DNA from: Blasia pusilla | Lineage: Eukaryota > Marchantiophyta > Marchantiopsida > Blasiales | Reading direction: 5' to 3' | Assembly (NCBI GenBank): GCA_050084515.1 | Contig: CM114271.1 | Location: forward strand, 59,706,001 to 59,770,000 | Length of the DNA stretch: 64,000 bases | Shown: piece after piece, positions 14,301-24,522 of the stretch | Position numbering within the stretch: position 1 is the stretch's first letter | Layout: every line of letters begins with the position of its first letter | Notes under the pieces: generated by a model | Seen by the model: only the letters and a program-made list of their open reading frames with translations | What the model was told of the DNA's origin: nothing | Database searches by the model: none | Position numbers and translations under genes: made by a program

Positions 14301-14990
14301 CGGGCATGCTCGACTTCCACACTCCAAGGCTCCAACGCATTGGCGGCAGGAGACAATCCAAGGACCATCTAAAATTGAAGCACTAGTCCGTTGAAGCGTG
14401 CACCATCGATGACAATCAGACTTTCTTTCCATACCCTTCAAGCGTCCTCCATTTTTCTTTTGAGCAGGAGCAGCAAGTGGAGGCACCTAAAAAATGCAAT
14501 TACCATTGTACGTGGGCGGCAGCTTGTTGACAAGAATGTGCTTGAACATTTTCAAGGCCAGATATGATAGTAAACTATTGCGTGATACTCGCAAGAGGAA
14601 CGAGTAGGCGGACAGAGGGCCCGGTTGGTGTCCGACAGATCCACTGAGGTTGACAACATCCGGAATGTCTTTAGGAAGTACAACATTGTTACAAGCGTGT
14701 GAAGTTGGAGTCGATGCCGGATCTACTGAGCTAGGAATTGCAAACGTAGAGCTTGGTGCACTAGGAAATTCTCGACCGTCTACTTGGGAAACTGAGGAAT
14801 TGAGAGGCAAGCCGTAAACTCTGTATTGATCATTTGCTAGATGTAAGAGATTCCATACTTTACGGTCTGCAATAACTGGCTGGATTGTCTCACCTATTAT
14901 GTCCTCCGTTCCGTCCACCCTAACATCCTTGGACACGAAGATAGTTCCAATTTGGAGAAGAAATCGAACTGAGAGAAAATTTTGATCCAA
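11330..14990 (-). pseudogene. MULE-like DDE transposase of element A
   Basis: The gene reads leftward in several frames: 14990-14487, 14486-13977, 13950-13276, 12668-12173, 12142-11675 and 11614-11330. The order is an N-terminal variable region; a Cys/His zinc-binding region (CRQCVGALEC...ACPY, then HVGSHTYPV) like the WRKY/GCM-type fingers of MULE transposases; a basic helical linker; and a catalytic core. Core motifs are WVSFDIC (Asp at about 13617), YDHVEKGLKIIFVCEVKVED, and GFMADNAQ (Asp at about 13416). A palindrome-filled intron at 12745-13050 separates the core from the C-terminal part. TAG replaces GAG after NCIF, and several frameshifts occur, so the copy is dead. The MULE-superfamily assignment rests on motif order and on the long TSD of element B. 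Confidence 0.65.
12745..13050. repeat. palindromic 27-bp repeats in the transposase intron (element A)
   Basis: About six diverged copies of a palindrome with arms GCAACCCGTCGG and CCGACGGGTTGC around three variable bases. They sit between the core and C-terminal transposase exons, at the same place as the array at 34860-35135 in element B. Confidence 0.85.
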
Positions 14991-15239
14991 TGGTATGAAA
15001 AACTCACGAGCTTGCGGTCGAACGATTTCTAATTAAGGAAGGGCCGCTAGATGACTGCCACAAGTGAGCTTCACATAATTATCCATTCCCAAAAGATTCC
15101 ACGGGGAGGAAAGTGAGAATAAGAATGAGGATAAGAATGGGAATGAGAATGTTAAATTTATGGTGAATAGGGACTCAAATTCTCGACAAAATTTGACTAA
15201 CAAGATGAAGTTTGGTAGGTGAGATTGTCTGACATGATG

Positions 15240-16105
15240 GATGCAATTATGTTGCAACCTATCAGAGTCCGATGGATTTCAGAATTTGGGAATCATAGAC
15301 GTGGGTTGCGAAGCACCGAGTTCTATTTTTTGTTTTCATGTCCCAATGCAAGTTGGAACCCGTCGGAGTCTGTTGGGTTGGTACCCCCTTCTTGCCGACC
15401 AATGGTCTTTTGAGTCGATTTTGCTAGCATCAAACACGAGACATCGTTTGCTTTTGCTAAGGCAACCAATCGTTGGGGACTATTACAGGATTTTCCAACT
15501 CAGGGTAGACCTTGTGACCCGTCGGATTGCAAGGGGTTGCCTCGGAACTATGCGTTGTCGCATTGTTACCGAGGGATAGAAAAGCGTGCAACTTGTCGCT
15601 AACCCACGGGTTACCCAGGTACCTCGCCTATCACCCCAAGATGAGGGAAGCGTGCAACCCGTCGGCCTCCGACGGGTTGCGCAAGTGCCTCTCCTTGTAA
15701 TGCTTACATGAAGGAAGTGGGCAACCCGACAGCCTCCGATGAGTTGCACGGGTACCCCGCCTTGTTATCCCAAGATGAGGGAAGCGTGCATTCCGTCGGC
15801 CTCCAAGGGGTTGCGCAAGTGCCTCGCCTTGTAACGCTTACATGAAGGAAGCGTGCAATCCGTCAGCCTCCGACGAGTTGCGCGGGTATCCCGCCTTGTC
15901 ATCCCAAGATGAGGGAAGCGTGCAACCCCCCGGTCTCCGACGAGTTGCGCGGGTATCTCGCGTTCTTGCCCGAAGACGGCGAGGCGCGCAACCTGTCGGT
16001 CTCTGACGAGTTGCCAGGATAGCTCGGCTTTTTAACCCGAGGAAGACAGATGCCTACAACCCGCAGAAGCGTGCAACTTGTCGGAGCCGTCGAGTTGGTG
16101 GTTTT
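15240..16105. repeat. palindromic 27-bp repeat array, intergenic (element A)
   Basis: About twelve copies lie between the divergent transposase and ParB-like genes. Those starting near 15653, 15721, 15787, 15854, 15921 and 15988 are spaced 66-68 bp apart. The 40-bp spacers alternate between two types, giving a higher-order repeat of about 133 bp. The central bases are mostly CCT or TCT here. Confidence 0.9.
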
Positions 16106-16187
16106 TACGTCCAGACTTCCATAACGGCCGACACGTCGCCGTCGAAATGACAGTGAGACCCAACGGTAAGCCCAACGGCTCGAAAAG

Positions 16188-16195
16188 TATAAATA
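16188..16195 (+). promoter_or_regulatory. TATA box of the ParB-like gene (element A)
   Basis: TATAAATA lies about 230 bases before the ATG at 16421. The same box, with similar flanks, precedes the homologous gene in element B at 31719-31726. Conservation between copies supports a real core promoter. Confidence 0.6.
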
Positions 16196-16420
16196 GGCGA
16201 GGGTTCGCTCATTTCCGATTTTTTGTTTCGCGATCTTGATTTCCCTTCCGCGCAGCAGCTGACCAAGTACCAAGGGGCGCTTTACACAGCGACTCATCGC
16301 GAGACCCATTGCGAGACGATTCGAGCAACTCATCGTGAGACGATTTGAGTGACTCATCAAGGCGACTCATCGTGCACAGAAAGTAACTTTGTTGTCGAGG
16401 AGGAGGCATTTTCGGGAACA

Positions 16421-17602
16421 ATGACAAGGAAAAAATCTCAAGCAAGCAAGGTTGGGAGCTTCACTCCTAAGTCCATGAGGACTCCTGTGTCACCATCTCC
16501 AAGCCCTCGTTTGGTCAAAGAGATAAGGCAGCAAGAGATCAAGGAGCGGGAGCGTCTTGCAAAAAGTGTTTTCGAGGCGCTCGAAAAACTGAACGCAGAG
16601 GCTGAGGCGCCCCAGGCCTTGAAGAAAAGTATTGTCGGGAAAAAGCATGAAAAGAAGTATCTGCACACGTTGGTGAGGAGAGCAAAATTAGCAGAAGCTC
16701 GAAAGGAAAAAGCGATTGCCATTGAAGAAAGCCCAGCATGTCCAACCGAAAGTGTTGAGATGCAGGAAATGTCCTCGATGAAGTCCGGGGACACAATCAA
16801 TATAAAATCGGCTGAGGAAACGGCCGAAGTTCAAGTGATGGATGATGAGGTCATGACGACCGCCAGCGTGGAGATGGTGGACATCTGTGAAGAAGAAGGA
16901 GATCAGTCTTCCTCGTCTCTGAGCCCAGCGGAAGAAATCGACCTCTATCGGATCGACGAGTTTCCACTAGACTTGCCAACTGCTGTCCTAGAGCAGTTGG
17001 CGGGCCAAGACACCGACCCAATCTTTGAGCGGGTAAGAAACGATCTTTGATCTTTGAATTGTGTGAAGGCCCATGTCGCAATTCATTGGCAATTCAGTGT
17101 ATTTTAGTGACTTTGTCCCCGTTGTGACAAGTTATAAAGCAGATGGCACTGATGGAGGGCCAAAATGCCCCGAGAATTCCACTTTGCCGATTGTGGACAA
17201 TGGAGTACGTTGGCGAAATTCAATTTGACGAGGATATTATGAAGCTAAAAGAGTCGGCAGCGACAGCATCCTACGTCGAAAACTTCCCTGTGTTCTATGT
17301 TCAGCCTTACAATCAACATGGAACCCAAACGCTGGTGACGGAGGAGGACTTGGAAGCGCTCGACACATTCTAGAGGATAAGAGATCAAGAATTCAGAAGA
17401 GCGATTGAGGGGAAGGAATTCAGCTGGATGCGAAACCTCTATTTCTTCATCTAGGATGGAAACCACAGGTTCATGGCGTGGACCTAGTTTGCAGAGGAGC
17501 GCCCAAATTCATTGGAGGCGCATTTTGCGTGAAGGCAGTCGTGCTAAATCCATACCCTCATCACATGGCAACGGTGGAAATGGCCATGCATGCCATGAAC
17601 AC
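16421..17602 (+). pseudogene. ParB-like protein, exons 1 and 2 (element A)
   Basis: Exon 1 (from ATG 16421, MTRKKSQ) encodes a basic, Pro/Ser-rich start, a Lys/Glu-rich coiled coil and an acidic tail ending DPIFER before GTAAGA at about 17034. Exon 2 starts after AAAGCAG at 17143 and carries QNAPRIPLCRL and the DGNHRFMAW motif typical of ParB/sulfiredoxin-like folds, then AMHAMN and a GTAAGT donor at 17603. Compared with element B, two conserved Trp codons read TAG (after DTF at about 17371, and before DGNHR at about 17452) and a Lys codon is TAG at about 17486. Exons 3 to 6 are absent. The reading is that of a decayed 5' half of the ParB-methyltransferase gene. Confidence 0.65.
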
Positions 17603-17636
17603 GTAAGTTTCCTCTTCCTTTTTTTTTTATTGCTGC

Positions 17637-18205
17637 AAATCGTCGAACTCCGACGAGTTGCTTCACTAGTGGTAACAAAACATTGGATGCCTTAAAGCAA
17701 CTCGTCGGAGTCCGACGAGTTGCTTGACTGGCCGCTCATTTTAGGATGTTTTTGGCCGAAAGCAACTCGTCGAACTCCGACGGGTTGCATTTGCCGCCAC
17801 CGGTAGGTGATCGGAGTAGGGGAGCTTGATTTTTGGCGTCAAATTGCAGCTTTACTTGAAATTGCGCAACCTGTCGGACTCTGACGGGTTGATATGTTCA
17901 CTTTTTCCGCGGAAACCACTCCCTGAATATAAATCATCTAACAACCGATTGGAGTCCAATGGGTTGTAACCAAGCAATCACAAATCTGATTGCAATCCGT
18001 CGGACTCTGATGGGTTGCAATATTTAGCTCTTAGCTACCATTTTGACCATGAGGTGTAGCCATCTGTCGAAGTTCGACGAGTTGTAACCAGGCAATCAGA
18101 ATCTGAATGCAATCCGTAGGACTCCGATGGGTTGTAATATTTAGCTCTTAGCTACCATTTTGACCATGAGGTGTAGCGACCTGTCGGAGTCCGACGGGTT
18201 GCACG
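17637..18205. repeat. palindromic 27-bp repeat array in intron 2 (element A)
   Basis: Nine copies start near 17637, 17698, 17761, 17868, 17941, 17995, 18061, 18111 and 18179. The array begins about 35 bases after the conserved splice donor, at the same place as the array at 29812-30240 in element B. Confidence 0.9.
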
Positions 18206-18306
18206 AACCCATGTAGCTTGCAAAAATTTTGGACCCCCGCGTCATCTTGGCATACCAAGGGCTGCGCCCACGGACCCCCGCGATGCATCAGGGTGCCCCG
18301 CACCCT

Positions 18307-18478
18307 GCTGCAATATAGGGTTAGATAATTCTAGTAACGCTACTCCTCAAACCACCTACGTCATATTACTATGACTCCTTCGATGTCTAAGTCGGAACCA
18401 TCAATCTAGGCTTCTCCTCATACAAGGGGGCCAATCAGATTAATGGTGCTCAGAGAAGTGGATGTTGAGAATCCAACA
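18307..18478 (-). mobile_element. copia LTR fragment, about 172 bp
   Basis: On the minus strand it starts TGTTGGATTCTCAACATCC and matches the first 174 bases of the LTR at 49533, ending at CTATATTGCAGCA. A further copy of nearly the same length lies at 20054-20226. The GC-rich bases after it (GGGTGCGGGG) recur beside other copies. Confidence 0.75.
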
Positions 18479-18515
18479 GTATCATGTGCCATGGTATCAC
18501 TATTATTGGAATCAT

Positions 18516-19134
18516 TGTCGTGCGCATACATATCGCTATACAACATACATCGTTGGTCACATCTACACCACACAATACCGATCTTCCCCACACACGAGTA
18601 GATCCACACATGTACAGAAATCAACTCATACATATACATGGAGATCACACAACAAAAAATAAAGAGTAGTTGAAACGACACACCCGGCCTAAAACTCCAC
18701 TCCTCAATCTACATCGGCATATCGAGCCTCGTCCACCCTACGCTATCAAGGAATCTGGACGCTAGCACCCTAGTCCTATCTCACACACATACAAGAGAGG
18801 TGCTCTAACGGCCCAACATGAGACAAATCGCTTAGGACTGCCATCTTCCTCTCTTATATAGTGTTGGGAAGAGCCAAAAGGCTCTTTCCCTAAAAATAGC
18901 TATCCCCTTGGTAACCTGTGCGCACAGGTTAACAGGGGCGGATGACCTGGTCAACAAGTCACTTGGTTGTGAAAGACCTCAATCCAAAAGTTGTCAGAAA
19001 CGACGTTACTTACATAATGGACCCATCATCAACCTCATCCGACACTGTGGGATAAAGTTACACTAAAGATAGTCCGCTGGCTCCTACGCCCTATCCACGA
19101 TAGATTTCGGCCTATCGGCTACTTAGATGTGACA
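18516..19134 (-). repeat. 3' LTR of G1
   Basis: On the minus strand it begins TGTCACATCTAAG and ends GCGCACGACA. The first 480 bases match 39196-39675. Its last 140 bases recur immediately upstream (19135-19272), between the polypurine tract and the LTR, as in G2. It contains a TATATAAG-like box and an internal hairpin-forming stretch. Confidence 0.7.
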
Positions 19135-19272
19135 GTTGTCGTGCGCATACATATCGCTACACAACATACATCGATGGTCCCATCTACACCATACAACATC
19201 GATCTTCCCCACACACGGGTAGATACACATGTACAGAAATCAACTCATACATATACATGGAGATCACACAAT

Positions 19273-19282
19273 CGCCCCCCTA
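19273..19282 (-). promoter_or_regulatory. polypurine tract of G1
   Basis: The minus strand reads TAGGGGGGCG, the plus-strand primer site expected near the 3' LTR. The identical tract occurs in G2 at 60681-60690. A repeat of LTR-end sequence separates it from the LTR proper. Confidence 0.55.
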
Positions 19283-19404
19283 GTTGGCAGTTGGATCCCC
19301 CTAACTCCAGATAGAAAATATCACATCTCTCTGACATGACCTACTACCCTATACACATCTCGAACATATCCATTGTCCCGTGGGAACTACATCAAGAGGG
19401 GGGG

Positions 19405-20053
19405 TCAAACATGATATATGCCAGCCTCGAGAACAACCATCACATACCAACATGGTGGTTGCACCCTCCTAGATCCGTACAACATACACCTCAAGCCTGC
19501 AGGTACCACTGCCAAGCTCGGATCCACTGTCGTGTCTACGTTCGAAAGATGATATGGCGCACAATTGCGCACGTGATCCTTCCAAACCATACCATCCCGT
19601 CCCTCCAACATGAGGACTCTGATCGGTAATACCTCGCGCACATGTAGGATCGTGCGCCCTGCAGTGACATCTAGTGTTGAAGGTGCCACTTGCTATAAAT
19701 ACATATAATCTCTAGGATGAAACCTCCTAATTCTTGGACGATAACCTCCTCCACGAATGGTCGCGTACCTCAATGTATCTCTATGCTGAGCAATAGCTAA
19801 GTTATCAAAGGCCATAGGCATAACTCTAAAAAAATCTCCACCCTCTGAGAACAAACTTGTACCCACACATCTGGATCATCAAGATCTAACACCTGCGCCA
19901 TGTCATGTTGAATAGCTGCAGATAAATCTGGCTCTCTCCCAAAGAGCAAGAAGTACGGTGAAAATGATGCCAAGGATGTGTGCCGACTAAAGCGATAATC
20001 CATAGCCAACCATGGCAACTGTAGGTCCCACTCCCTCAACTGTCCCCGCACCC
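19405..20053 (-). pseudogene. integrase C-terminal region of G1 (core deleted)
   Basis: The minus-strand frame starts WDLQLPWLAMDYRFSRHTS, continues LLFGREPDLSAAI and, after a frameshift, reaches LEGRDGMVWKDHV and PSLAVVPAGLRCMLYGS. These match the last third of the G2 integrase, including the GPY/F-like region and the start of the PHD finger. The zinc-binding HHCC part and the DDE core found in G2 are absent. The break coincides with a copia LTR fragment. The PHD cysteines are lost through frameshifts. Confidence 0.75.
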
Positions 20054-20226
20054 TGATACAATATAGGGTTAGATAAATCTAGTAACGCTACTCCTAAAAC
20101 CACCTACGTCATATTACTATGACTCCTTCGACGTCTAAGTCGGAACCATCAATCTAGGCTTCTCCTCATATAAGGGGGCCGATCAGATTAATGGTGCTTA
20201 GAGAAGTGGATGTTGAGAATCCAACA
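20054..20226 (-). mobile_element. copia LTR fragment inside the G1 integrase
   Basis: A 173-bp piece from TGTTGGATTCTC to CTATATTGTATCA matches the start of the copia LTR at 49533-49706. On either side the G1 sequence jumps from the spacer after RNase H to the C-terminal integrase, so roughly 600 bp present in G2 are missing at this junction. Confidence 0.75.
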
Positions 20227-20463
20227 TCCCCTCCCACCTGAACCTCCTGGCTCTGTGTAGGATCCGATCCCGCTCCCTAGCACTCACTGTGCTCGCTATG
20301 ACGCCAGTGCGCAAGAACTCCACAACCTCCACATCATCATGGATATCACAACCATTTGTCGCCTCCTCACTGACCTCCGGATCCAAAGACTCATCATCCA
20401 ATCCCACCATTGGAGTCATCACCTGTGACTGACCTACCATAGTCAACCAACAAAGATAGGCAG

Positions 20464-21033
20464 ATGCATGCTAGCTGGGCGCCATCTCCTCATCACTCTC
20501 TCCGTGCCATCGAGCTCCTATGTCATCTCTCTGACTCGGACATGGGTTACAACTCAACCCATGCACATCTTGGTTCAGCAGACCTGGCCTATGAACCACC
20601 TCAAACTCATACTCGGTAGTAATAGAGCCCACGTGACAAGCTTTCCCGTAAGCTTGTCGGACTCCATCAACCACCTCAATGGCTGATGATCACTGATAAG
20701 TGTGAAAGGGTTGCCGAATAAATAGCACCAGAAATGTGCCATAGCCCACACTGTAGCCAAGCAACCTCCCTCGTAGGAGCTGTACTTCGCCTCTGCAATG
20801 TTGTTCGATCGGCTCGCGTAAGCACACAAAAACTCCCTTTCCTCGTCATTTCTCTGAATAAGCACTGCTCCTAGATCCAACATGCTCCAATCCATATGTA
20901 ACTGGAATGGGCGACCCCTAACCGGTCTCTGTAAAATGGGTGAGGACATCAACCTGTCCTTGAGCTCATGAAATGCTCGCTCTTGATCATCTCCCCACAA
21001 CCAAACCTGATCAAGTCTCGTCAACAAGGTCAA
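20464..21033 (-). pseudogene. RNase H domain of G1
   Basis: The minus-strand frame begins before QLHMDWSMLDLGAVL and continues YASRSNNIAEAKYSSYEG and TLISDHQPLRWLMESD. These are the catalytic blocks of Ty3/gypsy RNase H (Asp; Glu in SSYEG; Asp in SDHQ). It lies directly after reverse transcriptase in the usual pol order. Frameshifts interrupt the last block (VHRPGLLNQD, in another frame). Confidence 0.85.
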
Positions 21034-22000
21034 AGACTTTGCGATCGCACTAAAACCCTTGACATACGGTCGATAGAAGTTTTCCAGTCCAAGAAACGCT
21101 CGGACTCAACTCACATCTGTAGGGCGTGGAATTTGCGTAATAGCCTCCACCTTTGTCTGCTGAACGCCTAACCCACTCGGGTATATGGTGTGTCCCAAGT
21201 ACTCAATCTGCTCCTGAAAGAATCTGCACTTGCCTGGATATAACTTCAGTCCGTGTAACTGCAATCGCCGAAACACCTCCTCCACGTATCGCTCATGCTC
21301 CTCAACCGTGGAAGTGAAGATAAGAATATCATCTATGTAACATCGTACAAAATCCAAGCCAGCCAAAATCCTATCCGTCAATCTCTGAAACTCCGTAGGC
21401 ACGTTCTTTAACCCAAATGGTAAGAACCGCCACTGATACAAGCAATCTCTTCTGAACCGATCTATCCCCCATAATGTTTTCTTCTCCCTATCCTCCAACC
21501 TGATAGGAAGCTGATGATAGCCAACACGGAGATCTAAAGTACTAAAGATCTTTGCATGCCCTACCGCATCAAAGATCTCCTCAGGAGTAGGCATGGCGTA
21601 CCAATCTGACCTCGTCTGTCAGATGATAGGACTGTAATCTCCACACATCCGCCTATTCGTCCAATTGCCATACATATCCTTCTTCGCCGGCATGACTTTG
21701 GCAGATGCATACTCCCCATGTGATAACTCCACAAGTTTTGCCTCCAACAAGTCCTGACTCCAGCTCTGAATCAAGGCTCACTCCATATCATAATACTTGT
21801 AGGATCGACGAAAGATTGGCGTATCACTAGCCAACTCAATCCGTATCCTAGGACCCTTCAGTATACCCAAGTCTCTCATACTAAAGGAAAAACAACTGAC
21901 ATGCCCACTCAGAAACCTATGAACTCGCCGTCGCTTTGCTCCTATCAACTTGAGACCTATCACAGGCTTCCAAGTCTTCATGGTGACCTCACTTAGAGAT
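21034..22000 (-). pseudogene. reverse transcriptase of G1
   Basis: The order on the minus strand is IELASDTPIFRRSYKY, HGEYASAKVMPAKKD, LDLRVGYHQLPIRLED, WRFLPFGLKN, the catalytic YIDDILIF and LYPGKCRF...YLGHTIYPSGLGV. These are the palm and connection blocks of a Ty3/gypsy polymerase. Two stops (TGA in place of Arg codons still present in G2) and a break near 21106 inactivate it. The YIDD box itself is intact. Confidence 0.9.
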
Positions 22001-22279
22001 GATGCAACCTCCGCCTTTGGTTGCTATGTAGCAACCCTAGCCACCTCTGCAACAACCACTCCACTCTAACCTCCTACATCATGCTCCACATCCAAAAAAT
22101 GAACATGTGCTACTTTGGCCGCCTTTGCACTCTCCGCTCGAACGACATCCCAAGAAGTCCATGGGTGCCTATCTCTCCTCGTCCCGCCCCCAGCCAATGC
22201 CTGTACAGACCCTGTAGGAAATGGTCCAACTCGTGAACGTGACAACATGGATGACACTCGCATCCATCTCTGATCAGCC

Positions 22280-23528
22280 ATACCTAGGTTGACTATCCAT
22301 GTGAGAGAGTTGAGGTCCATTGCCTGCCCCAACACTTATCTCCAGGATGCCTAAGTCATACCTGGCACCGCCGTAGTACCTTTAGCAAATCCCATGGCGC
22401 ACTCGTGCTTATCTGCTGTAGGCTCCTCCAATGCTCGGGTCACCTCATCCCAAATCATGCCTGGTCCTCCCAAACAAAAGGCATGGGATGATGGGAAGCT
22501 CACCAACGTAGGTAAGGTTGCCCTCAACTCCCCCACCCTATTGGCCATCGCCAACGGTGGTCTATCATCCGACGTCACCACCTGAGATCGATGCCTTGAG
22601 CACAAAATAGCATCCACTATGAGATGTGGTGCTCTCTGGACTCCATCGTATGCTCGACTCACTACCTCTGATGGTATCACGTTCGTCCACCACAGTTGTA
22701 GACAAGGGGCACGTGATCCAACTCTCGCTACATCTAGAACACAGCAGGTCCCAACCAGCACCTCACCTGATGCACACTCGTCATCACACGTGCACGAGTG
22801 TCTCCCAAAAATGGCACATTCTCCAAAATGTACGCCGGAAAATATGTCTGACTCTCCTGCAAGTGTTGTACTACTTGCAGCATCTCCCAAAACATCCTTG
22901 ACCTCGGATCTCGCAATCCAAATCCTCGGCCAGCTGATGAATGATCCTGACATGGCCATCCAGCAATCACCAAATGAATGGTGCCAACTCGATCCAGATC
23001 CTGCGCCCCCACCAAAGAGATGTCGGAGGATAGTGTATGTTGATATCCCCGTACTGTAGATACCGGCAATAACTCTGAATACCTCTGGACCAATCTCGCC
23101 ACGTGACATAATGATACTCACCGTGCGGCCTCATCTCTCTCCACAGAAAGGTACAAATGCACCCGTATGGCCGCTTGCAATACTACAGGCAATCCAGTGC
23201 TAATCCCTCCGAAGAGATCTAACATCCTAACACCCTCCTTAGGACAATGCCACACAATGGGGAGGTGCGGTAAGAGGAGAGGAAGAGAGGAAGAGAGGAG
23301 AGAGAGGAGAGAGGAAACTACCTTCAACCGAAATAGATACTTTTTTTGAAGAGAGTTTCCGTTGGGTTGAAGAGAGGAAACTTTTTGTGTGAATTTTTTT
23401 GCACTTTTTTGTGTGGTATCCAGTGGGGTCAACGTCTCCACTCCAAGGGCCCGATTGCCATGTGACTCTCGCTGCTCCGGGATAAAAGCATGACTCCACG
23501 CCTGCCTCACGAGGTTATCGGCACTCCT
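22280..23528 (-). pseudogene. C5-cytosine DNA methyltransferase carried by G1 (DNMT3-like)
   Basis: Between protease and reverse transcriptase the minus strand encodes a complete set of C5-methyltransferase motifs in order. Motif I is MLDLFGGISTGLP (about 23225), followed by the VERDEAAR acidic block; motif IV is GWPCQDHSSAG with the catalytic Cys at about 22952; motif VI is ILENVPFL (about 22823). A frameshift leads to motif VIII-like APCLQLWWTN, then the ECAMGF block and motif X-like LGQAMDLNSL near 22320. The enzyme would methylate cytosine at C5. Retrotransposon-borne C5 methyltransferases are known from charophytes and dinoflagellates. This copy has stops, a frameshift and a 155-bp insertion upstream of motif I, so it is not functional. 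Confidence 0.85.
23261..23416 (+). mobile_element. terminus fragment of the A/B transposon family in the methyltransferase gene
   Basis: It starts GAGGTGCGGTAAGAGGAGAG and follows the outer end of element B (reverse complement of 36640-36794) through GAAACTACCTTCAACCG, GAGTTTCCGTTGGGTTG and TTTTTTGCAC. It separates the upstream part of the methyltransferase frame from motif I. Only one end of the family is recognisable. CAATGGGG before it and CAGTGGGG after it could be an imperfect target duplication. Confidence 0.7.
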
Positions 23529-24486
23529 CTACAGCTCTCGAGTCGTACCCCAGAATGGTGAAGAGGTCTCGCCAACATGGGAAGAGACACCCGCCATGGC
23601 ATGTCTCTCCGTGGGACTATCTGCTACTAAGACATCCTCCGCATGTGCGTTCCCCTCCAACAACTCTCTTGGCCAGCTAACACTACCTGTGAAAGCTGCC
23701 AATGTGGTCACGGACTCGTCTCGTGATCGACCATCTTGTCCCGCAAACTGCACGGGTAACTGACTCATCCGGCTGTCACTTGATCGCCACCCTAGCCGAT
23801 AAGCAATGGTCTCCTCCCAGTAGTCAAGGATGAATCCTAGGGGATATAACACTATACTCCCCACCAACACATTGTACGACTCAGCCGGTGTCGTAATCAC
23901 ACGTGTGTGCACCATAGCACTATCTATCGCATGCTCTAGCTAGACTCTCACAACTATCTCATGTCAAGTCATTAACTGTGGGTGACGCACCCCCAATCGA
24001 GGTCTGTAACTGGAAGGGACAAGTCTCAATGTCGGCCTTCCGTAACCCCAATGCCAAACACGATGCCTTCCCTAACATCAAGGGATGCGCTCCCAAATCA
24101 AGTAGGACGCGTTGTGGGTGGTATATTGTCCCCGTCGGACTAACCAAGTGAAATACTCCAACTTGGTTATCCAGTAACACTACTAGAGGTGTCACCACTG
24201 CTCGCTCTATGGCCGGTCGAGCTGGCATATCTACCAACTTTGCAGCCGCCGCATGCCATGACTCTATGGGGGACGTCCCAAGCACCGGCTTTGAGGGCAA
24301 GTCCACCACCTCCTCAACTAGCTTTGAACAAGAAGCAGTCACCTCTCCACACTCACACAACGTGGCGGCCAACCGGAAGACCTCAGTTGGTCCAACTCCC
24401 AACGTCGCCAACTCTATGGTGGAAAATAGCGGAGTGTGACTCACTCTGGTGGCCACTTCCAACACTATGGTCGACATTGACTCCAC
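23529..24486 (-). pseudogene. aspartic protease region of G1
   Basis: The first frame (24486-23959) ends with RVLLDLGAHPLMLGKAS, a retropepsin-like active-site block with DLG in place of DTG/DSG. The second (23915-23529) contains ITTPAESYNVLVGS and VLYPLGFILDYW, sequences that follow the protease in this retroelement family. It processes the polyprotein in functional relatives. The unusual DLGA and the stop between the frames suggest decay. Confidence 0.6.
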
Positions 24487-24522
24487 TCAAGCCAACATAG
24501 GAGTTGTCACTCCAACTCCTCA

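Larger units (their letters stand above)
10766..18230. mobile_element. element A: truncated copy of a large MULE-like transposon
   Basis: This copy is homologous to element B (25078-36794) in inverted orientation. From left to right it holds the purine-rich terminus, the transposase gene (minus strand), the palindrome-rich intergenic region, and exons 1 and 2 of the ParB-like gene (plus strand) with its palindrome-filled intron. Homology stops near 18230. The ParB-MTase exons 3 to 6 and the second terminus are missing, so A is truncated. Nonsense and frameshift changes are frequent in both genes. Confidence 0.8.

Noticed and set aside
15240-16105. Fungal origin with repeat-induced point mutation
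   Set aside because: The element types, plant-type copia primer site, class III peroxidase and ARIADNE fragments indicate a green-plant lineage.
18420-18681. Small His/Tyr-rich proteins in LTR sequence (also near 19129 and 59800-60080)
   Set aside because: They are short frames in LTR ends and CA-rich stretches repeated between copies.
22351-23121. A separate 256-residue protein overlapping the methyltransferase
   Set aside because: Its first half is an out-of-frame shadow of the methyltransferase; only its second half is real, as the frameshifted C-terminal part of the same enzyme.
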